From the NCBI GenBank assembly GCA_030447145.1, contig JAUJLY010000039.1:1-12502 (forward strand): a stretch of DNA of 12,502 bases, written 5' to 3'. Within the stretch, counting starts at the first letter, position 1; the number at the start of each line of letters is the position of its first letter. The stretch is from Thermomicrobiales bacterium. GTDB lineage: Bacteria; Chloroflexota; Chloroflexia; Thermomicrobiales; UBA6265. A program made the position numbers and the translations under genes. The notes below the pieces were generated by a model. That model saw nothing but the letters and a program-made list of their open reading frames with translations. It searched no databases and was not told the origin of the DNA. This document shows positions 7,339 through 12,502 of the stretch, piece by piece.

Positions 7339-7360
7339 AGAGCAGCACCGAGGCTCGGCG

Positions 7361-7414
7361 AGCTGGATGCAGAACACCCGCATGGATTTCCATGCGGGTG
7401 TTCTGCATCCAGCT
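7361..7414. terminator. Perfect 25-bp stem, 4-nt loop hairpin between convergent genes
   Basis: Bases 7361-7385 (starting AGCTGGATGCAGAACACC) and 7390-7414 (ending GTTCTGCATCCAGCT) are exact reverse complements around the loop ATTT. The hairpin lies between the stop of the plus-strand kinase and the stop of minus-strand pyrG, 10 bp from the latter, so it is read as the same strong hairpin from both sides. No T-run follows on either strand. The likeliest reading is a shared bidirectional terminator or transcript-stabilising 3' end. A repeat-family element is an alternative that the window alone cannot test. Confidence 0.75.
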
Positions 7415-7424
7415 GTGCTTGAGG

Positions 7425-9116
7425 TTAGTGCGTCGCTAGCTCCTGTCCGGCGCGCACTTCTACCATAAGCTTGCTATCCGGCAGAAGTTCCTTTTCCAAC
7501 GGCAGGAGGCGCTGGGCGCCTTCCGGCAGTGCCTCCCTGGCGGCGGCGATGAAGGCCACGAAGAGAGGGTGCGGCCGGTTAGGGCGGCTGCGGAACTCGG
7601 GATGGAACTGGACACCGACGAAGAACGGATGGTCCCTGAGTTCCATGATTTCGGCGAGCTGGCCGTTTGGGGATGCGCCAGAGACGGTAAACCCGGCTTC
7701 CTCCAATTGATCCCGGTACGCGTTGTTGACCTCGAACCGATGACGATGGCGCTCGTGGACTGAAGGCGTTCCGTAGGCATCGGCGGCCTTCGTCCCCGGC
7801 TGCAGTCGGCACTCCCATAAACCAAGACGCATGGTGCCACCCATGTCTACGTTCTTCTGGTCCGGCATTAGATCGATCACCGGATAGGGTGTGTTGGCAT
7901 CGATCTCCGTGGAGTTTGCTCCCTCCAGGCCACAGAGATTGCGGGCGATTTCGATCACGGCCATGTGGAGGCCATAACAGAGGCCCAGGTAGGGGATGTT
8001 GTGCTCGCGCGCGAACGTGACGCCCGAAACCTTCCCCTCAATACCACGAGGGCCGAACCCCCCCGGAACGAGGACACCCGAGACCTTCCGGAGTTCTCGC
8101 TCAAGCTCTTCCTGCGTCACCGTTTCGGAGTTAATCCAGTCAACCTCGATGTTGACGTCGTTGGCGAGTCCAGCGTGTATCAGGGACTCGTAGACGCTCA
8201 AGTAGGCATCATGCAATTCGACGTACTTGCCCACAAGCGCAATACGGAGCGATTTCCGGGGCTCATGAATATGCTCGACCATGTTGGTCCATTCGCGCAG
8301 GTTTGGCTCCTGCGGAAGACCAAACGCCTTGGCGACGTAACGGCCCAGGCCGGCATCCTCGAGAATCAGCGGAACTTCATAGATGGACGAGGCGGTCGGC
8401 ATGCCGATAACGGCGTCCTGCTCGACGTCGCAGAAGAGCGCGATCTTGTCCCGGACGTCGTCTGGCATCTCGCGGTCGGCTCGGCAGATGATGACATCCG
8501 GCTGGATACCCATCCCGCGAAGCTCGCGAACGCTCATCTGGGTCGGTTTGGTTTTGAGCTCGCCGGTGGCTCCAACCTCCGGGAGGAGCGTGACATGGAT
8601 GCTCAGGCTGTTGCCACGGCCGAGCTCCCGGCGCATCTGCCGAATAGCCTCAAGATAGGATTGGCCCTCGATATCTCCTACGGTGCCGCCAACCTCGACA
8701 ATCACGACATCCGAATCGTGTTGCCGCGAGGCGAGCCGAATACGGGATTTGATCTCATTGGTGATGTGGGGAATCACCTGGATCGTGCCGCCGAGATAAT
8801 CGCCCCGGCGCTCCTTGGCAATGACGGATGAGTAGAGCTGGCCGGACGTCACGTTGGAGGCACGGGAAAGGTTCTCGTCGATGAAGCGCTCGTAATGACC
8901 GAGATCGAGATCCGTCTCCGCGCCATCGTCGGTGACGAAGACCTCCCCATGCTGGTAGGGCGACATGGTGCCGGGGTCAACGTTGAGATAGGGGTCCAGC
9001 TTCATGATCGAGACGCTCGCGCCGCGGTTCTTGATGAGGCGTCCGAGCGATGCCGTGGTGATGCCCTTACCGACAGACGACACCACACCACCGGTTACGA
9101 ATACGTATTTAGGCAT
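7425..9116 (-). CDS. pyrG: CTP synthase (glutamine-hydrolysing)
   Basis: PyrG aminates UTP to CTP with ATP and glutamine, the last step of pyrimidine nucleotide synthesis. The 563 residues cover the full two-domain enzyme. The N-terminal synthetase domain has VTGGVVSSVGKGITTASLGR with its P-loop (G16, K17), and KLDPYLNVDPGTMSPYQHGE followed by VFVTDDGAETDLDLGHYERF. The C-terminal glutamine amidotransferase has the nucleophile C380 in PYLGLCYGLHMAVIE, and H505 and E507 in GVQFHPEF. GLCYG is a small variation on the common GICLGMQ. The ATG at 9116 has a canonical AGGAGG six bases upstream. It lies 70 bp downstream of the metallo-hydrolase gene on the same strand and could share its transcript. 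It converges on the kinase gene across the long hairpin. Confidence 0.98.
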   Translation of the reverse strand: MPKYVFVTGGVVSSVGKGITTASLGRLIKNRGASVSIMKLDPYLNVDPGTMSPYQHGEVFVTDDGAETDLDLGHYERFIDENLSRASNVTSGQLYSSVIAKERRGDYLGGTIQVIPHITNEIKSRIRLASRQHDSDVVIVEVGGTVGDIEGQSYLEAIRQMRRELGRGNSLSIHVTLLPEVGATGELKTKPTQMSVRELRGMGIQPDVIICRADREMPDDVRDKIALFCDVEQDAVIGMPTASSIYEVPLILEDAGLGRYVAKAFGLPQEPNLREWTNMVEHIHEPRKSLRIALVGKYVELHDAYLSVYESLIHAGLANDVNIEVDWINSETVTQEELERELRKVSGVLVPGGFGPRGIEGKVSGVTFAREHNIPYLGLCYGLHMAVIEIARNLCGLEGANSTEIDANTPYPVIDLMPDQKNVDMGGTMRLGLWECRLQPGTKAADAYGTPSVHERHRHRFEVNNAYRDQLEEAGFTVSGASPNGQLAEIMELRDHPFFVGVQFHPEFRSRPNRPHPLFVAFIAAAREALPEGAQRLLPLEKELLPDSKLMVEVRAGQELATH

Positions 9117-9130
9117 CCAGGTCCTCCTGG
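9117..9130 (-). promoter_or_regulatory. pyrG ribosome binding site inside a small inverted repeat
   Basis: On the minus strand the sequence before the ATG reads CCAGGAGGACCTGG. AGGAGG is a consensus Shine-Dalgarno six bases from the ATG, and CCAGG/CCTGG can pair around it. The 5-bp stem is too weak to claim translational control, but it fixes the start. Confidence 0.6.
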
Positions 9131-9186
9131 GACGTTTCAGGATTCAGCATGAGGACAAATAACGATGCAAGCGATGTGCCCAGCCC

Positions 9187-9828
9187 TTAGCCGTCGGGCG
9201 TAAGCAGAACAAGCTGCATCTGATCCGTGAGGTCAGATGCCCTAACGACGAGCTTCTCGAGCGGCTGCGGCACTTCAGCCCCGAGATGCTTGCAGAAGGG
9301 TTCCACTGGATCCCGGCTTTGGTCGCCCTTGCCGGCTCGATATTGCATGGGAATGATCATGCGTGGTGAGATGCCGCCAACGACCTCCGCCATCTCGGAT
9401 GGCGGGAGCAGTGGACCGCCTCCCGCCGGCACAAAGAGGATATCCACGCTCGATAGCGATTCGATCTGGTCGTCGTTCAGCGGATGACCGAGATCGCCGA
9501 GATGGCCGAACTTGAGACCATCGAATTCCACGCGATAGATCGTGTTGTAGCCACCCTCGGTGCCCTTGTTCCTGTCGTGATACGACCGGATGCCGGTGAT
9601 GAAAACGCCATGAAGCTCGTACTCACCTGGGCCGTCAATCACCTGGTACTCGGGCTTCACTGCTTCAAGGTTTGTGTGGCCGGCATGCTGATGCGAGAGG
9701 GTGACGATATCAGCCGTTTGCCTTGCCATGGTGAATCCGGTCTTCTTGCCGACAGGATCCATCAGCACGGTCGCTTCCCGCGCTCGAATGCGGAAACAGT
9801 TGTGCCCAAGCCAACGAATCTCAGCCAT
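9187..9828 (-). CDS. Metallo-beta-lactamase-fold hydrolase-like protein (COG2220/UPF0173-like) with an altered metal motif
   Basis: The 213 residues follow the fold of UPF0173-like metal-dependent hydrolases: IRWLGHNCFRI (4-14), a conserved D24 in VLMDPV, the metal motif LSHQHAGHTN (44-53), PGEYELHGVFITGI (67-80), FGHLGDLGH (107-115), and IIPMQYR near residue 160. The standard HxHxDH is here H46-x-H48-x-G50-H51, so the Asp that normally ligates the second zinc is glycine. The usual His in the PMHY segment is Gln. The GDLGH segment is intact. Similar HxHxGH forms exist in other bacteria from memory, so this may be a subfamily rather than decay. Substrate is unknown. A GGGAG lies about 12 bases before the ATG at 9828, which is long. 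It precedes pyrG by 70 bp on the same strand. Confidence 0.85.
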   Translation of the reverse strand: MAEIRWLGHNCFRIRAREATVLMDPVGKKTGFTMARQTADIVTLSHQHAGHTNLEAVKPEYQVIDGPGEYELHGVFITGIRSYHDRNKGTEGGYNTIYRVEFDGLKFGHLGDLGHPLNDDQIESLSSVDILFVPAGGGPLLPPSEMAEVVGGISPRMIIPMQYRAGKGDQSRDPVEPFCKHLGAEVPQPLEKLVVRASDLTDQMQLVLLTPDG

Positions 9829-10117
9829 AGACCGGGGGTGCTCCCTGGTGGCCGACCCGCATGACGATGAGTGTCACGCAGCGATACCACCTGATCAGTA
9901 AATACAAACACGCTGTTCTCGTGGGCACCGGTGGTCAGGACCAATGGCGCGAACGAGCCTGCATACGTATAGAGTCATCTGGGGAAGAAAGAAAGGTTTG
10001 GCGTCGATCGACTCTCGTCTTTCTGCAGCTTCTTTCATCATACCATGGCATCGGCACCAGTTCCTACGGTCAGGAATCAGGAGCTTATTGCGCCAAAGGG
10101 GACGCCGCGGTCCCGTG
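9829..10117. other. Gap without a gene between recX and the metallo-hydrolase gene
   Basis: Frames here are short and resemble nothing, and no tRNA-like T-loop (GGTTCRA) was found. The stretch holds CTGATCAG and TGGTC-AG-GACCA inverted repeats near 9890-9942, a GTCGATCGAC palindrome at 10003-10012, and purine/pyrimidine-rich blocks (AAGAAAGAAAG about 9986-9996; CTTTCT about 10018-10023) that can pair. It presumably carries the end of the recX transcript and the promoter of the metallo-hydrolase/pyrG pair. I could not pick a convincing promoter. Confidence 0.5.
10099..10114 (-). terminator. Weak hairpin just after recX
   Basis: On the minus strand GGGAC and GTCCC pair around a 6-base loop within 20 bases of the recX stop, followed by CTTTGG rather than a true T-run. 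It is a possible but weak end of the recX transcript. Confidence 0.25.
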
Positions 10118-10816
10118 CTATTGGCCGTCTACTGTCTCCTCGGCCTCCAGCGCCTCCAGCACCCGCCGGATCACGTCGTAGCTGTAGCCGCGGCGCGCAA
10201 GGAAGCCACTCAGTCTCCGGTCCCGTACCTGCGGCTCAAGTGCCCGGAATGATTCCACTTTCTTCTGTCCAAGCGCGAGGGCGTCCCCGAACTCGTCGAT
10301 ACCCGCCTCCTCGATGGTCGATTCAATGATCTGCCGGTCAACGCCCTTTTGCTGCAGTTCTTGCCTGAGCATGCGGGTTGATCTGGGCCGATGCATCTGG
10401 CGGGATTCCACCCATCGATCCGCAAACTTCCGATCGTCGAGATAGTTCAGCTCCCTCATCCGACCAATCGCGACATCAATGGCTTCCGCGTCGTAGCCCC
10501 TCTCGCGAAGCTTGCTTGCCAACTCGCCCGCTGAACGAGGGCGATAGGCGATGAGGTTGAGGGACGTGGAGATGGCTTTCTTGACAGCGTCCTGCTTGAG
10601 CAGGAGCGCAATCTTTTCCTCATCCAGCACGTCGCCTTTTTTCAGGTAGTGCTCGAGCTGGAGGTCAATATGCAGGCCAAAGGCAAACGTGCTGTCAATG
10701 TAGACACTGACACGGGCGTTGTCCCGCCGTTGAGGCTGGATATCAGTGATGGTGCCAGGTTTTGGCGCGGCAGGGGGGTCGACGTCGGCGCGACGGCGCG
10801 GCCGGAAGGAACTCAT
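10118..10816 (-). CDS. recX: Regulatory protein RecX
   Basis: RecX binds RecA filaments and limits recombination and the SOS response. From the chosen start the protein is 232 residues. A basic, proline-rich N-terminus (1-30) is followed by the N-terminal beta-strand segment common in Firmicutes-type RecX (ARVSVYIDSTFAFGLHIDLQ, 34-53). Three RecX three-helix repeats follow at about 85-133 (AYRPRSAGELASKLRERGYD; LNYLDDRKFADRWVESR), 142-170 (RPRSTRMLRQELQQKGV) and 178-225 (LSGFLARRGYSYDVIRRVLEAL). The frame stays open to an upstream ATG at 10888. The ATG at 10816 is preferred because it overlaps the acetyltransferase stop as ATGA, has GGGAGG four bases upstream, and begins where family resemblance allows. 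recA is not in the window. It is the third gene of the minus-strand operon. Confidence 0.93.
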   Translation of the reverse strand: MSSFRPRRRADVDPPAAPKPGTITDIQPQRRDNARVSVYIDSTFAFGLHIDLQLEHYLKKGDVLDEEKIALLLKQDAVKKAISTSLNLIAYRPRSAGELASKLRERGYDAEAIDVAIGRMRELNYLDDRKFADRWVESRQMHRPRSTRMLRQELQQKGVDRQIIESTIEEAGIDEFGDALALGQKKVESFRALEPQVRDRRLSGFLARRGYSYDVIRRVLEALEAEETVDGQ

Positions 10817-11517
10817 GGCGCCTCCCGGATCGCCAAGAGCGCGCGGCGCTGTCGGCCATCCGCATCGAAATTGCCGTCCGACAGCCACGTTTCAAAGGCG
10901 CTTCGGATCGGCGCCCACTCCTCTTTGGTGATCGAGAACCATGTGGTATCCCGGTTCCGGTCCCGAACGACGACGGCATTGCGGAAAGTGCCCTCGTAGG
11001 TAAATCCCAGACGCTCGGCCGCTCTCCGGGACCTGGCGTTGCGCGCGTTGCATTTCCATTCGAGACGGCGATATCCCAGCTCGTCGAATGCGTGTTTCGC
11101 GAGCAGGTAGATCGCTTCGGTGGCGGCCCGTGAGCGCTGCATGGACGATCCGAACCAGATGTGACCGATCTCGATGACGCCATTAGCAGGGTCGATCCGG
11201 AGATATGACGCCTGTCCAGCAGCCTCTTCACCCTCGGGGATGATGGTGTAAAAGAGCGGGTCGGTGGATATGCTGTTCCTCTCAACGGAGCCGCGATACT
11301 CCTCAAGGCTGTCAAATGGACCTGAGCCCATGTAGAGCCATAGAAAGGGATCGCTGCCCTCCCCGTGGGATGCACGATAGAGGGCAGCGGCGTGAGCTTC
11401 GGCCTCCATATGCTGGAGCGACACTGAGCAACCAGCGAGCGTTACACCGTCCGGCGGGAGGACCGGGGTCCAGCTCAGGCGCGGCCCGAGTGAACGATCG
11501 AGCGAATCCTGGTCCAT
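10813..11517 (-). CDS. GNAT-family N-acetyltransferase (RimJ/RimL-like)
   Basis: This 234-residue GNAT protein transfers acetyl from acetyl-CoA to an unknown amine. The N-terminal part has LSLQHMEAEAHAAALYRAS-like helix features (residues 31-50). The core strand IEIGHIWF (116-122) leads into the acetyl-CoA loop region SMQRSRAATEAIYLLAKHAF (125-144). RLEWKCNARNARSRRAAERL (151-170) then GFTYEGTFRNAVVVRDRNRD (171-190) is the typical RimL-like end of the fold. The start at 11517 is fixed by AAGGAGGTG at 11525-11533, nine bases upstream. An upstream in-frame ATG at 11562 would overlap the previous gene and bypass this site. It follows the polyprenyl synthase gene by 28 bp, and its stop overlaps the recX start by 4 bp. 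Confidence 0.92.
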   Translation of the reverse strand: MDQDSLDRSLGPRLSWTPVLPPDGVTLAGCSVSLQHMEAEAHAAALYRASHGEGSDPFLWLYMGSGPFDSLEEYRGSVERNSISTDPLFYTIIPEGEEAAGQASYLRIDPANGVIEIGHIWFGSSMQRSRAATEAIYLLAKHAFDELGYRRLEWKCNARNARSRRAAERLGFTYEGTFRNAVVVRDRNRDTTWFSITKEEWAPIRSAFETWLSDGNFDADGRQRRALLAIREAP

Positions 11518-11524
11518 GACGATG

Positions 11525-11533
11525 CACCTCCTT
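11525..11533 (-). promoter_or_regulatory. Strong ribosome binding site deciding the acetyltransferase start
   Basis: The minus strand reads AAGGAGGTG, a near-perfect complement to the 16S rRNA tail, nine bases before the ATG at 11517. It favours that ATG over the upstream in-frame one at 11562. Confidence 0.8.
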
Positions 11534-11545
11534 CTGGACGTTGCC

Positions 11546-12502
11546 TTACGATATGCGCACACTCAATTGGGTCACGAGGGTCTTTAGGCTGTCGACGGCG
11601 GCGTTTGTCTGGTTCGGGAGTGCCTCGTTGAGAATCGTCATTGCACGGGTGTGAGCGTCCCCGACCTGAGCCGTCATCGTTTGCTCGACATCGTATTTGG
11701 TCAGCAGCGCCAGTACTTCCAGCACTCCCTCCGGTCCGATTTCCTCTTGGGAGAACAGTGTATTCAATCGTTTCGTATCTTCCCCTGAGGCGCGTGCGCG
11801 AAGGATCAGGATTGGAAGCGACTGTTTCCGACGCCGGATGTCGTCTGCGGCGTCCTTGCCAGTCACCGCTGCGGGTGACCAGATACCAAGCATGTCGTCG
11901 CGGAGCTGGAAGCCCATGCCGATCACTTCTCCAACCTGGCCCAGCTTGCCAGCGATCTCATCCGAAGCACCTCCCACAAGGGCACCCGCCCAGGCTGAGT
12001 ACCGGACGATGGCGGCCGTCTTGCCGGCAATCATCGTCAGGTAATCTTCTGGTGTCACGTTCGGGCGGCCCTCATTCTCGAGATCGTGGACCTGCCCACG
12101 CACAATATCGATGGTTGTTGTATTGAAGGCTTCGATGAGTCGCACGACCAATGAAGGTGTGGCCGATGTCCCGTTTGTCCGCAGTAACGCAAGCTGGGCA
12201 GCAGCAAAGAGCGCGTCGCCGGCATTGATGGCCTGGGCATTGCCCCAGATGCGCCAGACGGTTGGGCGGTAGCGACGATTCAGGCTGCGATCCTGGATGT
12301 CGTCGTGAATCAGCGTAAAGTTGTGCAGCAGCTCAATCCCGGCGGCAACGGAGGTTGCTTCCTCTACCCTGCCACTAACGGCCGCGGCGCTGTACATTGC
12401 CAGGAGCGGACGTATCCGTTTGCCCTGAACAGCCTGGCGAATCTCGGGAGTCGTCGGCTCACCGGATGAATCAGTGAGGCCGAGGTGGTACCGTGCCATG
12501 GT
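11546..12502 (-). CDS. Polyprenyl (prenyl) diphosphate synthase, 5' end cut by the window
   Basis: This trans-isoprenyl diphosphate synthase elongates allylic diphosphates with isopentenyl diphosphate, making precursors for quinones, carotenoids or undecaprenol-type carriers; the chain length cannot be read here. Numbering from the ATG at 12499: GKRIRP (26-31), the first Asp-rich motif HDDIQD (65-70), INAGDALFAAA, GQVHDLE, the GKTAAI lysine segment, and the second motif QLRDDMLGIW (D201, D202). The second motif is DDxxG rather than DDxxD, a form remembered from actinobacterial and Chloroflexi synthases. The frame stays open to the window edge (an in-frame ACC precedes the ATG), and family members usually have more sequence before YHLG, so the true start is probably outside. 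It heads the operon with the acetyltransferase and recX. Confidence 0.93.
   Translation of the reverse strand, partial: TMARYHLGLTDSSGEPTTPEIRQAVQGKRIRPLLAMYSAAAVSGRVEEATSVAAGIELLHNFTLIHDDIQDRSLNRRYRPTVWRIWGNAQAINAGDALFAAAQLALLRTNGTSATPSLVVRLIEAFNTTTIDIVRGQVHDLENEGRPNVTPEDYLTMIAGKTAAIVRYSAWAGALVGGASDEIAGKLGQVGEVIGMGFQLRDDMLGIWSPAAVTGKDAADDIRRRKQSLPILILRARASGEDTKRLNTLFSQEEIGPEGVLEVLALLTKYDVEQTMTAQVGDAHTRAMTILNEALPNQTNAAVDSLKTLVTQLSVRIS

Noticed and set aside
7965..8831. Open frame of 288 codons on the plus strand
   Set aside because: It lies wholly opposite pyrG, whose protein is unmistakable. The translated sequence resembles no family and is explained by the codon bias of the real gene.
9901..9990. 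Possible tRNA in the recX/metallo-hydrolase gap
   Set aside because: No T-loop consensus, no acceptor pairing and no anticodon arm could be built on either strand.
10817..10888. N-terminal extension of recX to an upstream ATG at 10888
   Set aside because: It would overlap the acetyltransferase gene by 76 bp. The ATG at 10816 has a good ribosome binding site and the coupled ATGA overlap.
11518..11562. N-terminal extension of the acetyltransferase to an ATG at 11562
   Set aside because: It overlaps the end of the prenyl synthase gene, and its codons run through the strong AAGGAGGTG site that serves the ATG at 11517.
1..12502. Defence island, prophage, transposon or CRISPR array
   Set aside because: No transposase, integrase, nuclease, toxin-antitoxin pair, terminal repeats or regularly spaced repeats were found. 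The excisionase-like HTH is part of the kinase and is not a phage excisionase.

Overview
This 12.5 kb window is ordinary, densely coded bacterial chromosome. G+C is moderate to high (around 60% by eye) and bacterial Shine-Dalgarno sites are present. The protein styles suggest a Chloroflexota-type bacterium, perhaps Thermomicrobia: a COG2220-type metallo-hydrolase with an HxHxGH motif, a DDxxG-type polyprenyl synthase, a ThrA/Hom6-type homoserine dehydrogenase and soluble GAF/PAS histidine kinases. This placement rests on remembered family resemblance and is tentative. No insertion sequence, phage gene, CRISPR array, rRNA or tRNA was seen.

Left part (1-2485). The window opens inside the C-terminal part of homoserine dehydrogenase (+), which converges on a small divergent glycerophosphodiester phosphodiesterase-like gene (-). 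A 264 bp divergent intergenic region with a plausible extended -10 promoter follows. It drives a pair of short, poorly known envelope genes: a repetitive beta-solenoid-like protein with a C-terminal membrane anchor, and a YtxH-like small membrane protein.

Middle (2486-7424). purK and purE overlap by 4 bp and encode the two-step conversion of AIR to CAIR in purine synthesis. A perfect 10-bp inverted repeat lies just before purK. After a 245 bp gap comes a 941-residue soluble sensor histidine kinase that begins with an excisionase/MerR-type helix-turn-helix, followed by GAF, PAS, GAF, PAS, HisKA and HATPase. It has no response regulator neighbour in the window. A perfect 25-bp stem with a 4-nt loop sits between this gene and the convergent pyrG.

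Right part (7425-12502, all on the minus strand). Read in transcription order, this holds a polyprenyl diphosphate synthase (5' end cut by the window edge), a RimL-like GNAT acetyltransferase, recX, a metallo-beta-lactamase-fold protein and pyrG (CTP synthase). The first three look like one operon: a 28 bp spacing with a strong ribosome binding site, then an ATGA overlap. A 289 bp gap with no gene separates recX from the metallo-hydrolase/pyrG pair.

Most genes are housekeeping. The parts most worth a second look are the DNA-binding-domain/histidine-kinase fusion, the solenoid/YtxH pair with its possible leader peptide, the 25-bp hairpin, and the altered metal-site motifs in the hydrolase-type genes. 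I do not see convincing evidence for a new multi-gene defence or mobile system.
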